A stretch of DNA of 60,415 nucleotides from an uncultured Phocaeicola sp. (GCA_944321015.1 CALUJS010000013.1:1-60415); one strand, 5' to 3'; positions 26,580 through 33,552 are shown, numbered from the stretch's first letter. Translations and numbers: made by a program. The notes: generated by a model not told the origin, from the letters alone.

Positions 26580-26855
26580 ATGAAAGTAGATTTTAGAAAC
26601 CTGCCCGTGCGGGACATCGAGGGGAACCTCTGCCCGCGCGACATCGCCAAGGAGCTGGGCAACATGATTTACAACGAGACGGCCGACCTCGGCGAGCTGG
26701 ACCTCGCGCAGCGCATCTACCGCGAGGGGTGCGTCGACCTGACCGACGAGGAGACGCAGACCGTGCGCCGCTATGTGGAGAAGAACTACAAGGCCTTCGT
26801 CAAGCGCGCGTTCGACGAGGCCGTGGACGAGGCGCGTCAGAACAGTTCGGAGTGA
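26580..26855 (+). CDS. Hypothetical phage-associated protein
   Basis: A 91-aa, mostly helical, acidic protein (MKVDFRNLPVRDIEGNLCPRDIAKELG; Glu/Arg-rich C-terminus). No membrane segment or catalytic motif is visible and I do not recognise the family. It overlaps the 3' end of the convergent RelE-type toxin gene by 19 bp. It belongs to the phage gene series by orientation and composition. Confidence 0.7.
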   Translation: MKVDFRNLPVRDIEGNLCPRDIAKELGNMIYNETADLGELDLAQRIYREGCVDLTDEETQTVRRYVEKNYKAFVKRAFDEAVDEARQNSSE

Positions 26856-27103
26856 GAGCCGAGGCGCAAGAGGCTGACGACGTCGCCGTCAATCCAGATG
26901 AGCAGCAGGTCGTCCTCGACGTGGCACTCCATGCAGCCGCGATACCGGCCCTTCAACGCGTGGGGCTTGTGTTCCGGCGGGATGGGCAGGCCCTCGATGA
27001 GCAGGGCGGCGATGCGCTCGAAGGCGGCCACCTTGCGGGGATTGTTCCGGATGCGCTTGAAGTCTTTCTTGAACTGTCCGGTGGGGTGTAGCTTCCGTTT
27101 CAT
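26837..27103 (-). CDS. RelE/YafQ-type toxin
   Basis: An 88-aa basic protein: MKRKLHPTGQFKKDFKRIRNN, then PEHKPHALKGRYRGCMECHVEDDLLLIWIDG and LLRLGSHSELF. Spacing and the H-A-L-x-G, E-x-H-x-x-x-D and LGSHSELF blocks are those of YafQ/RelE ribosome-dependent mRNA endonucleases. The start overlaps the antitoxin stop by 4 bp (ATGA), the normal antitoxin-first arrangement. Only the toxin's own strand is minus within a plus-strand phage region, so it is an independent unit. Confidence 0.9.
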   Translation of the reverse strand: MKRKLHPTGQFKKDFKRIRNNPRKVAAFERIAALLIEGLPIPPEHKPHALKGRYRGCMECHVEDDLLLIWIDGDVVSLLRLGSHSELF

Positions 27104-27345
27104 CGCATCAGTTCGGCCATGAGAGATTCAATACTGTCGAAAGTCTGTTTGTCCTTCCCCGAGCGGGCCTCTTCGATGGCGGCCAGCGTCTCGGGGTTGG
27201 GGCGATCTTCGAGAGCTTCCATGAGGAGCAGTTCCACAAGGTTGTTGAGGCTGCGGTGCTCGCGTTCGGCCTCGCGGCGCAGGCGTTCCAGCAGGGCGTT
27301 GCTCAGGCGGAAAGCGGTCTGGGTTCGTGCTGTGGTGGTAGTCAT
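27100..27345 (-). CDS. Ribbon-helix-helix antitoxin
   Basis: About 81 aa from MTTTTARTQTAFRLSNALLERL; an ATG two codons upstream is also possible. The strand-helix-helix pattern TQTAFRLSNALLERLRREAEREHRSLNNLVELLLMEAL is typical of Arc/MetJ-type DNA-binding antitoxins. The acidic C-terminal part would wrap the toxin. A full promoter lies upstream at 27377-27408, and autorepression is expected for such pairs. Confidence 0.85.
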   Translation of the reverse strand: MTTTTARTQTAFRLSNALLERLRREAEREHRSLNNLVELLLMEALEDRPNPETLAAIEEARSGKDKQTFDSIESLMAELMR

Positions 27346-27376
27346 AGGCATACGTGTTGTGTTAGGTTTGTGATTG

Positions 27377-27408
27377 CAAATGTATAACAAATAGATAACG
27401 CAAGCAAA
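27377..27408 (-). promoter_or_regulatory. Toxin-antitoxin promoter
   Basis: Minus strand: TTTG (27405-27408), 20 nt, TACATTTG (27377-27384). Complete consensus match. The 5' leader would be about 20-25 nt. Confidence 0.8.
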
Positions 27409-27430
27409 AGAATGAATGTTAAAAAAAAGA

Positions 27431-27546
27431 CAGCCCCACCCAAACCCTCCCCCGACGGGGAGGGCTTAAAGAGTGAATGACATTGTTTAACCAAAAACCG
27501 ACGGCCCCGCGGTTCTCCCCTTCCGGGGGAGTTAGAGGGGGCTTCA
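27431..27546. repeat. G-rich dispersed repeat, copy 2
   Basis: CCCTCCCCCGACGGGGAGGG on the left and CCGGGGGAGTTAGAGGGGGC on the right flank an AT-richer middle. It shares words with 19689-19766 and 14362-14378. Lies between the toxin-antitoxin promoter and the next phage gene. Confidence 0.6.
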
Positions 27547-27550
27547 ATCT

Positions 27551-28204
27551 ATGGAAATCAGAAACGAAGGAAACGGGCGCAAGCGGATAACCGCCGCCTA
27601 CAAGCAGTATCTCGTCGGCAACGCGCAGGGCGAGGACAAAGACAAAATCATCGCCCACAGCGTGCTCGTTCCCGAATGGGTGTCGGCCGACGAATGGAAG
27701 GAGGTGGGCGAAGAGGAGGCCCAGCGCATCAAGGCCGCCAAGGCACAGACGGGAACCATCGAGTATCCCGAGGAAATCACCGCCACGATGAGCCTCATGC
27801 GCATGAAGGTGAACGACATGGGCCTGACCGACGCCGAGGCCTTGGCCGTGCAGACGCTCTACCCCGAATGGGAGACGCTGTGGGGCCGGAATCTGCCCGA
27901 AGGCTTCCGCCTGCAACACGGGGGCAAGCTTTACAACGTGCTGCAGGCCCACACCGCGCAGCAGAACTGGGAGCCGGGAACGGACACCGCGTCGCTCTAT
28001 GCCCTCACCGGAGAAGCCGGGGCGGAACACGCCGGGACGCAGGACGACCCCATCCCCTATGAGCAGATGATGCTCATCGAGGAGGGCAAGTATTACACCG
28101 AGGACGGCGTGCTCTACCGTGGCCTCATGGACGCGCCCAACGGCTACCCCAACGACTTGAAGGACCTGCCCACGCTGGCCGAACCGGTAAGCGATGAGGA
28201 ATGA
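27551..28204 (+). CDS. Phage tail-associated protein with possible carbohydrate-binding region
   Basis: A 217-aa acidic protein. The N-terminal half (MEIRNEGNGRKRITAAYKQYLVG) is unassigned. The second half, FRLQHGGKLYNVLQAHTAQQNWEPGTDTASLY, resembles the short aromatic-rich modules seen in phage tail and chitin-binding-like proteins. It may be a fibre accessory or tail chaperone (inference). It precedes the holin gene, so it is probably the last structural gene. Confidence 0.6.
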   Translation: MEIRNEGNGRKRITAAYKQYLVGNAQGEDKDKIIAHSVLVPEWVSADEWKEVGEEEAQRIKAAKAQTGTIEYPEEITATMSLMRMKVNDMGLTDAEALAVQTLYPEWETLWGRNLPEGFRLQHGGKLYNVLQAHTAQQNWEPGTDTASLYALTGEAGAEHAGTQDDPIPYEQMMLIEEGKYYTEDGVLYRGLMDAPNGYPNDLKDLPTLAEPVSDEE

Positions 28205-28230
28205 AGAATGTAGAATGAAGAGTTGTCTTT

Positions 28231-28710
28231 ATGATGAGTTCGGAAGTGATAAAAGAAGCCGTGGCCCAAGACGTGACGGGAGGGTTCGCCGCGCTGGCCA
28301 CGGCCTTCATTCAGGAGAGTTTGAGCCACATGGTGCCTTGGCTGATAGCCAGCGCGGCGGTCATCGTGTGCGACCTCTGCTTCGGCATCCGCAAGAGCAT
28401 GATGATGAAGGAAGAGGTGCGCTTCTCGAAAGCCATCCGCCGCACGATGGGGAAGATGGTGACCTACTTCGCCTTCGTGTGCATGGTGTGCATGGTGGAG
28501 GTGGCGGCCAGCTCGGAATACGGCATCGACAAGTGGGCGTGCCTGCTGGTGTGTGGGATAGAGTTCTGCTCGATAGTGAGCAACATCCTCAAACCGAAGG
28601 GCTACAGCCTGAACGTGAAGGCCATCGTGGCGGCGGTGCTGGGCCGTGTGCTGGGCGGGAACAAGAAGGAGTATGAGAACGTAATAGAGAAAATGAAGAA
28701 TGAAGAGTGA
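28231..28710 (+). CDS. Phage holin family protein
   Basis: A 159-aa protein with membrane segments around residues 33-52 (HMVPWLIASAAVIVCDLCFG), 73-92 and 100-115, and a charged C-terminus. The pattern of hydrophobic helices with FGIRKS and a VCGIEFCSIVSNI helix matches the Bacteroidetes phage holin family. It sits immediately before the amidase, the usual holin-endolysin order. It would open the inner membrane to release the lysin. GAAGAAT words follow the stop. Confidence 0.82.
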   Translation: MMSSEVIKEAVAQDVTGGFAALATAFIQESLSHMVPWLIASAAVIVCDLCFGIRKSMMMKEEVRFSKAIRRTMGKMVTYFAFVCMVCMVEVAASSEYGIDKWACLLVCGIEFCSIVSNILKPKGYSLNVKAIVAAVLGRVLGGNKKEYENVIEKMKNEE

Positions 28711-28724
28711 AGAATTAAGAATTT

Positions 28725-29309
28725 ATGGTGAAAGTACTGATTGACAACGGCCACGGGGCGAACACCCCGGGCAAGCGGTCGCCCGACGGACGGCTGCGGG
28801 AGTATGCCTATGCCCGCGAGATTGCGGAGAGGCTGGAGTGTGAGTTGCGCAAGCGCGGCATCGATGCCGAGCGCATCGTGAAGGAAGAGACGGACGTGCC
28901 CCTTGCGGAGCGCGTGCGGCGCGTGAACGAGTACAAGGCATCGGAGGCCGTGCTCGTCTCCATCCACGTGAACGCGGCGGGCATGGGCGACGAGTGGAAG
29001 CAGGCCCGCGGCTGGGAGTGCTGGACTTCGCCGGGGCGGACGAAGGCCGACCGTCTGGCCACGTGTCTCTACGACGCGGCCCGCGCTCTGGGCTTCAAGA
29101 CCCGCGAGGACACCACCGACGGTGACCCGGACAAGGAGGGACACCTTTATATATTGAAACACACGCGCTGCCCGGCCGTGCTGACGGAGAATCTCTTTCA
29201 GGACAACCGCGAGGACGTGGACTTGCTGCTGTCGGCGGCGGGAAAGGCTTCCATCGTGGAGCTGCATGTGAAGGGGATAACTTCCTTTTTAATGAAGAAT
29301 GATGAATGA
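28725..29309 (+). CDS. N-acetylmuramoyl-L-alanine amidase (endolysin)
   Basis: A 194-aa Amidase_3 enzyme that cuts the peptide from glycan in peptidoglycan. Zinc ligands are visible as DNGHGAN (first His), the Glu in the REYAYAREIAERLE region, and VSIHVNAAG (second His); the catalytic Glu is in LTENLFQ. There is no signal peptide, consistent with holin-dependent release. The C-terminus ends in the GAAGAAT repeat words, which may have replaced the original 3' end. Confidence 0.92.
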   Translation: MVKVLIDNGHGANTPGKRSPDGRLREYAYAREIAERLECELRKRGIDAERIVKEETDVPLAERVRRVNEYKASEAVLVSIHVNAAGMGDEWKQARGWECWTSPGRTKADRLATCLYDAARALGFKTREDTTDGDPDKEGHLYILKHTRCPAVLTENLFQDNREDVDLLLSAAGKASIVELHVKGITSFLMKNDE

Positions 29310-29442
29310 AGAGTGAAGAATAAAGGCGTTCTTTGACTTGGTGGAAACATCGCTTATTTTAGATTATTGCTTGCTTTTTGGAATAATGCGGCTGCTTATT
29401 TTAATTTTTGGCTGAAAACTTGGAATAAGGCATACTTTATTC

Positions 29443-29450
29443 TAATTTTG
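29443..29450 (+). promoter_or_regulatory. Candidate promoter of the Fic gene
   Basis: TAATTTTG with TTGG 19 nt upstream (29420-29423), 23 nt before the Fic start codon. The surrounding 29330-29470 is markedly AT-rich. Confidence 0.5.
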
Positions 29451-29473
29451 CCTGGAATATTATAATAGCATAT

Positions 29474-30601
29474 ATGAAGAGCTTTAAATCAGGTATTTAT
29501 ATAAACCAAGGGTATTACAAGAGCTTCCAGCCTAATTTCATAAACAAGGCATGGGAAGTCTCTGATATGGAAGTTATTACATTGTTAAGCAAAGCTGACA
29601 GAATGCTTGGACGTTTAGACATGTATTCTGAACACATCCCCAACATTGATTTGTTCATCAGCATGCACGTGATGAAAGAAGCTACGCAGTCATCCAAAAT
29701 AGAAGGGACGCAAACAAATATGGAAGATGCTGTTCTTTCTAAGGAAGATGTACCTCTTGACAAGAGGGACGATTGGATGGAAGTTCATAATTACATCAAC
29801 GCCATGAATGAAGCTATCAAGTTATTAGATGAATTGCCTTTTTCTTCCAGATTGATAAGGAATGTCCATAAAATCCTCTTGCAAGGCGTAAGAGGCGAAC
29901 ACAAGCAACCGGGAGAATTTAGAAGAAGCCAGAATTGGATTGGAGGTTCAAACATAAATGATGCTATATTCGTTCCTCCCGTTCATTCTTCTATTCCCGA
30001 TTTAATGGAAGATATTGAAAAGTTCGTACATAACGACAAGATATTTTTTCCAGAATTGCTAAAAATTGCCTTGATACATTATCAATTTGAGACGATACAT
30101 CCATTCCTCGATGGGAATGGACGCACTGGAAGATTAATGATTACATTGTATTTAGTGAGCAAAGGCATTTTAAAAAGGCCGATTCTGTACCTGTCAGATT
30201 ACCTTGAAAAGCATAGGAACTCTTATTATACCAACCTTATGCGCGCAAGAGAAAACAATGATATATCTGGATGGTTTAAGTTTTTTTTAAGCGGAATCAT
30301 CCAAACGGCAGAAAATGGCGTTCGGACTTTTGAGGAAATAATGTTACTTCAAAAGGAAAATGAAGAGAAGATAAAATCATTGGGGAGCAGGTCGGCTAAC
30401 GCGCTAAAAATCGTTACAGAGATGTATAAGCTTCCTATTATAGATGTCAATAAAGTTGTAACTATAACCGGAATCAGTACGGCTTCTGCATATACGTTGA
30501 TTTCAAGCATGGAAAAATGTGGAATTTTGTCTGAAGTTACCGGGGGAAAGAGGGGCAGGATTTACATGTTGAAAGAATATTTTGACATATTCAATAAGTG
30601 A
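29474..30601 (+). CDS. Fic family protein with inhibitory motif and C-terminal winged helix
   Basis: A 375-aa Fic protein. The catalytic loop HPFLDGNGRTGR starts at residue 209 and matches HPFx(D/E)GNGRxxR, so AMP or another nucleotide-derived group could be transferred to target proteins. S73-K-I-E77-G78 (SSKIEG) fits the (S/T)xxxE(G/N) autoinhibitory helix of class II Fic proteins. A winged-helix-like region follows (VNKVVTITGISTASAYTLISSME). Codon use is AT-rich, unlike the phage genes on both sides. It has its own promoter and terminators, marking it as a separately acquired cargo gene. Confidence 0.92.
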   Translation: MKSFKSGIYINQGYYKSFQPNFINKAWEVSDMEVITLLSKADRMLGRLDMYSEHIPNIDLFISMHVMKEATQSSKIEGTQTNMEDAVLSKEDVPLDKRDDWMEVHNYINAMNEAIKLLDELPFSSRLIRNVHKILLQGVRGEHKQPGEFRRSQNWIGGSNINDAIFVPPVHSSIPDLMEDIEKFVHNDKIFFPELLKIALIHYQFETIHPFLDGNGRTGRLMITLYLVSKGILKRPILYLSDYLEKHRNSYYTNLMRARENNDISGWFKFFLSGIIQTAENGVRTFEEIMLLQKENEEKIKSLGSRSANALKIVTEMYKLPIIDVNKVVTITGISTASAYTLISSMEKCGILSEVTGGKRGRIYMLKEYFDIFNK

Positions 30602-30616
30602 CATTTGTGAAGTCCT

Positions 30617-30652
30617 AAAAAGGCGGTGTTTCCAACAATTCACCGCCTTTTT
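30617..30652 (+). terminator. Terminator after the Fic gene
   Basis: A 12-bp perfect stem: AAAAAGGCGGTG (30617-30628) with CACCGCCTTTTT (30641-30652). Symmetric A/T flanks make it bidirectional. Confidence 0.9.
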
Positions 30653-30655
30653 CAT

Positions 30656-30684
30656 GCCCGGGCGGAAACGTGCCGGGCTTTTTT
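30656..30684 (+). terminator. Second terminator before the spanin-like gene
   Basis: GCCCGG (30656-30661) pairs with CCGGGC (30673-30678) and is followed by TTTTTT (30679-30684). It lies directly after the first hairpin. Confidence 0.8.
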
Positions 30685-30707
30685 GTCGAACTTAAAAATG
30701 AAACGTT

Positions 30708-31091
30708 ATGAAAACATTGCCTTGGATACTCTGCGCCGTGCTGTTCCTCGTCGGATGCCGCAGCGTGGAGCTTGTGCCCTACCCCGTAAGCAATGTGCAA
30801 ACAGAGTATAGGGACCGTCTGGTGCGGGACAGCATCGTCCTGCACGACAGCATCCACGTGAAGGAACGGGGCGACACGGTGTGGATGGAACGCTGGCACA
30901 CGGCTTACCGCGACCGCCTGATGCGCGACACTATCGTGAGGACTGACAGCATCCCCGTGCCCTACCCCGTGGAGCGCGAGCTGACGCGCTGGGAACGGTT
31001 AAAGGTGGACTATGGCGGGGCGGCTCTGGCCGTGGTGGCGGCTGCGGTGGTTGTCGCGCTTGGCCGGATCGTGATGAGGCTGAAAAAGTGA
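30708..31091 (+). CDS. Candidate unimolecular spanin (lipoprotein with C-terminal membrane helix)
   Basis: A 127-aa protein. The N-terminus MKTLPWILCAVLFLVGC is a lipoprotein signal with the acylated Cys at 17. A charged, Val/Asp/Arg-rich periplasmic stretch follows (about 20-100). A C-terminal helix YGGAALAVVAAAVVVALGRIV (about 100-120) ends in basic MRLKK. Outer-membrane lipid anchor plus inner-membrane helix in one chain is the topology of u-spanins, which join the two membranes in the last lysis step. The position after holin and amidase supports this, although the Fic gene interrupts the series. Confidence 0.72.
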   Translation: MKTLPWILCAVLFLVGCRSVELVPYPVSNVQTEYRDRLVRDSIVLHDSIHVKERGDTVWMERWHTAYRDRLMRDTIVRTDSIPVPYPVERELTRWERLKVDYGGAALAVVAAAVVVALGRIVMRLKK

Positions 31092-31099
31092 TCATGTCA

Positions 31100-31129
31100 A
31101 CAAGGGCGGGTGTCAGGACCCGCCCTTGT
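31100..31129 (+). terminator. Hairpin after the spanin-like gene
   Basis: ACAAGGGCGGGT (31100-31111) pairs perfectly with ACCCGCCCTTGT (31118-31129), loop GTCAGG. No T-run follows, so termination strength is uncertain. It lies between convergent genes. Confidence 0.6.
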
Positions 31130-31189
31130 CCGTGCCGTAGCCTTCACAGGTTCGGGCATCCGTTGTATTTAGCTCTTTGAAATTAAATC

Positions 31190-31600
31190 CTACATGGTCA
31201 CAGCCTGCAGCTCCGCGCTCATCTTCCTGATGGTTCCCATGATTTTTCTCATCGTGGTCTCGGAAGCCGAAGCGATTCCTGTCTTGTATTGCCGCATCTG
31301 GCTTTCGTTGATGCCCGCGCGTTTGGCAAACTGGCTGACGTTTATCCAATCGAAACAGTTAAAAAACGACGGGAGGTCGTACCGGAACTCAACCGTTATC
31401 TCCTCCGCTTCCCGGGGCCATTCCCCGCCTCGTTCCGCAACGATTTCTTTTGCTTCCTCGATACTCTTGTAGAAATCCTTTTTGGCTTCATCCACGGAAT
31501 AACCGTACCCGCCAAAGCAGCAATCCATTATCTCGTCGTCGGAGCTAATCTGATAATAGTTGTTGTCGTTTCGTTCAATGGTTGCAGTAATTTTTTTCAT
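31190..31600 (-). CDS. HicB-like protein with helix-turn-helix (orphan antitoxin-like)
   Basis: About 136 aa from MKKITATIERNDNNYYQISS. The N-terminal half has the HicB-like fold pattern (degenerate RNase H: TIERNDNNYYQISSDD, then YGYSVDEAKKDFYKSIEEAKEI). The C-terminal half is an XRE-type HTH (NVSQFAKRAGINESQMRQYKTGIASASETTMRKI). No HicA toxin (about 60 aa, dsRBD-like) is visible next to it. It may act as a lysogeny-type repressor or a solitary antitoxin. The promoter is at 31638-31669. Confidence 0.78.
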   Translation of the reverse strand: MKKITATIERNDNNYYQISSDDEIMDCCFGGYGYSVDEAKKDFYKSIEEAKEIVAERGGEWPREAEEITVEFRYDLPSFFNCFDWINVSQFAKRAGINESQMRQYKTGIASASETTMRKIMGTIRKMSAELQAVTM

Positions 31601-31637
31601 CTTCTGACATTTTTGCAAAAGCCTTTGAAATACGATG

Positions 31638-31696
31638 CAAAAATAACGTTTCTGTTAGTAACAAACAAACAAACAAACAAGCAAGCAAACAAAGCT
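31638..31696 (-). promoter_or_regulatory. HicB-like gene promoter overlapping a (CAAA)n microsatellite
   Basis: Minus-strand TATTTTTG (31638-31645) has TTTG 20 nt upstream (31666-31669), and further TTTG words every 4 bp through about 31696 on a CAAA/CAAG repeat tract. Repeat slippage would move alternative -33 words relative to the -7 element. Phase-variable expression is possible but unproven. Confidence 0.6.
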
Positions 31697-31731
31697 AACG
31701 TTTTTGTTATTATTAACCAAATGCCCGCGTG

Positions 31732-32994
31732 TCATTTCTCGTCAAACAGACGCATGGCCCGGGCCTTCTCGGTGTCGGCTATGCGGATGTAGGGACGCAT
31801 GGCCTTGTAGTCGCTGTGACCCGTCCACTCCATCACTGTGGCGGCGGGTATGCCCATCGCCAGGGCGTTGCAGATGAACGTCCGCCGCCCGGTGTGGGTG
31901 CCGATGAGTTCGTACTTGGGCCTTGTCTGCTCGATGCGCTCGGCGCCACGATAGGCCACGGTGGTCACGGGCGTGTCGATTCCGGCCAGATAGGCCACTT
32001 CCTTCAGCCACTCATTCATGCGCTGGTTTCTGACCACGGGCAAAGGCCGTTCGTCGTCGGCATACTTGGCCAGAATGGCCCGCGAGTACTTGTTCAGCTC
32101 GATGCGGAGCGTGTCGCCCGTCTTGCGGGTCACGACGGTGACGGCGTCCGGACCGATGTCGGAACGTTTCAGGCGGCTCACGTCGGAATAGCGCAGGGAG
32201 GTGAAGCATTGGAAACAGAATACGTCGCGCGTCCGTTCCAGGTATTTCTTCCCCGGCGGGAAGCGCAGACCGTAGACGCGCATCAGCTCTTCCCAGGTGA
32301 GGTAGACCACTTCCTTGTCGGCCACGGTGCGCAGCCGTGGGGCGAAGTCCTCAAAGTCTTTGTTGTCGAGGTATCCCTGCTTCCCGGCCCATCGCAGAAA
32401 CCATTTGAGGAGCTTCCACTCTTTCAGCACGGTGACGTTCTGCATCCCCAAGGAGCGAAGCAGGAAATCAATGTAGCGTGCAAACATCGGACTGCGGAAA
32501 TCTTCCATCGTCAGGCCCTCGTCGAACTCCCGGAGATGCTTCCTGAGCGTGCGGAATTTGAACACGGTGCTGTCCGACCATCCGTTGACGCTTCCCTGCG
32601 TGGTGATGAACTCCAGGAAATAGTCGTCGAGCGTGCGGCGCTTCTTTGCGGCCTGTGTTCCCCGTCCGCTCAGCCGGTTGAACTCGTCGCGGTAGTCGGC
32701 CTTCGAGGGGATGTCGCCATGCACCTCGTAGTATTTGAACACGTCGTTTGCCGCGTCTTCCATCTGTGCCAGCGCACGGTTGATTTCGGAAGCGGCAATG
32801 CCCTTCGCGTTGGTCGTGCCGCGCCGGCATTGCATCTGCGCCGCGTCCCATTTTTGCGGGCCAATGGTATATCCGCAATTAAACTGCAGCACGTTCCCTT
32901 CCCACCGGACGCGCATCCTGATTTGGCTTTCGCCCGTATTCCTGCCTGCATATACCTTTTGCAGGTAAAAGGAGATAGTTCGCTTAATATTCAT
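31732..32994 (-). CDS. int: Tyrosine recombinase / site-specific integrase
   Basis: A 420-aa Bacteroidetes-type integrase. The N-terminal arm-binding domain starts with the NIKRTISFYLQK strand, and the SAM-like core-binding domain spans about 120-225. Catalytic residues are visible as Arg in CFTSLRYSDV, Lys in VTRKTGD, His-x-x-Arg in GTHTGRRTF, His in EWTGHSDY and the Tyr in RPYIRIAD. It would excise or integrate the element. It lies at the element edge facing the tmRNA gene and is driven by a promoter embedded in short palindromes. Confidence 0.95.
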   Translation of the reverse strand: MNIKRTISFYLQKVYAGRNTGESQIRMRVRWEGNVLQFNCGYTIGPQKWDAAQMQCRRGTTNAKGIAASEINRALAQMEDAANDVFKYYEVHGDIPSKADYRDEFNRLSGRGTQAAKKRRTLDDYFLEFITTQGSVNGWSDSTVFKFRTLRKHLREFDEGLTMEDFRSPMFARYIDFLLRSLGMQNVTVLKEWKLLKWFLRWAGKQGYLDNKDFEDFAPRLRTVADKEVVYLTWEELMRVYGLRFPPGKKYLERTRDVFCFQCFTSLRYSDVSRLKRSDIGPDAVTVVTRKTGDTLRIELNKYSRAILAKYADDERPLPVVRNQRMNEWLKEVAYLAGIDTPVTTVAYRGAERIEQTRPKYELIGTHTGRRTFICNALAMGIPAATVMEWTGHSDYKAMRPYIRIADTEKARAMRLFDEK

Positions 32995-33060
32995 GGTACA
33001 TAATTTTATATGCTTTGGTACACATCCGCAAATGTATGTACCATTTTCGAGAGATTCAAA
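32993..33060 (-). promoter_or_regulatory. Integrase promoter with overlapping operator-like inverted repeats
   Basis: Minus strand: TTTG (33057-33060), 20 nt, TACATTTG (33029-33036). ATGGTACATA (32993-33002) and TATGTACCAT (33035-33044) are inverted copies, with another GGTACA at 33017-33022. The right copy touches the -7 element and the left copy covers the start codon, so a bound protein could block transcription. Confidence 0.7.
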
Positions 33061-33077
33061 TGTATTTTAATAGGCTT

Positions 33078-33122
33078 AAAAAAAGCATCGACTTTCGGAA
33101 CATCCTACTTATCAATGCTTTA
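33078..33122 (+). repeat. Right candidate attachment repeat / tmRNA terminator
   Basis: Shares AAAAAAAGCATCG and CAATGCTTTA with 14303-14351. On the minus strand it forms a hairpin ending in TTTTTTT just downstream of the tmRNA 3' end, so it also serves as the tmRNA terminator. Confidence 0.5.
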
Positions 33123-33156
33123 TAGATTACCACCAGCTATTAAAAAACTATCGGAG

Positions 33157-33551
33157 TGGAGTTGGAGGGAGTCGAACCCTCGTCCAAACGAGGAAACCAT
33201 ATGTTTTCTACATGCTTATCTCTGCCTTCGGTTTTCGTGCACAAGCAAGACCAGAGCCACCCACTTATGCCTTAGCCTTTAAATTTCACCACAGCCTCAA
33301 GGCGCGACCGCGGCTATCCCCGATATGACTGCACCACTGAACCGGAATGCTTCGGAGCAACAGCTTCCGAGTGATGTCCCGTTTCCACACCTTGTGCGGA
33401 AATTAAGCTAATCTACTGTACTTCGATCAAGCAGCGAGAGCGTAGTTGTTTTCGCCAGATAATTGTTCGGTAACTGAGATTATAGTGCCAATTGCCGACG
33501 CACTGCATGCTTACATACCATTTCTGCCCGCTGTCAAATCCAAACAACCCC
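33157..33551 (-). ncRNA. ssrA: Transfer-messenger RNA (tmRNA)
   Basis: The 5' end GGGGUUG (33551-33545) pairs with CAACUCC near the 3' end (33164-33158). The T arm is seen as GAGGGUUCGACUCCCUC. The coding tag at 33456-33427 reads GENNYALAA followed by TGA, a Bacteroidales-type tag. About 395 nt long, as expected. The 3' CCA is not encoded. It rescues stalled ribosomes. tmRNA genes are frequent integration sites, which fits the neighbouring element. Confidence 0.95.
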
Positions 33552-33552
33552 A

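Larger units (their letters stand above)
14303..33122 (+). mobile_element. Integrated phage-tail-like element
   Basis: A block of phage genes lies between the ECF sigma gene and the tmRNA gene. Tail genes come first, then HU, toxin-antitoxin and lysis genes, then a HicB-like gene and a tyrosine integrase at the tmRNA side. I see no terminase, portal, protease, capsid, sheath or replication gene. It is therefore a defective prophage reduced to tail plus lysis functions, or a non-contractile (F-type) tailocin-like particle locus. Boundaries rest on a weak pair of direct repeats and on gene content. Confidence 0.75.

Noticed and set aside
31100..31129. Attachment site
   Set aside because: A simple perfect hairpin between convergent genes, with no second copy elsewhere in the window.
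14303..33122. Contractile (R-type) tailocin or T6SS-like system
   Set aside because: No sheath, baseplate wedge or ClpV-like gene; the tail genes are of the flexible non-contractile type.
33157..33280. A stand-alone tRNA gene
   Set aside because: The T-arm and acceptor belong to tmRNA; the partner 5' strand lies near 33551 and a peptide tag frame lies between.
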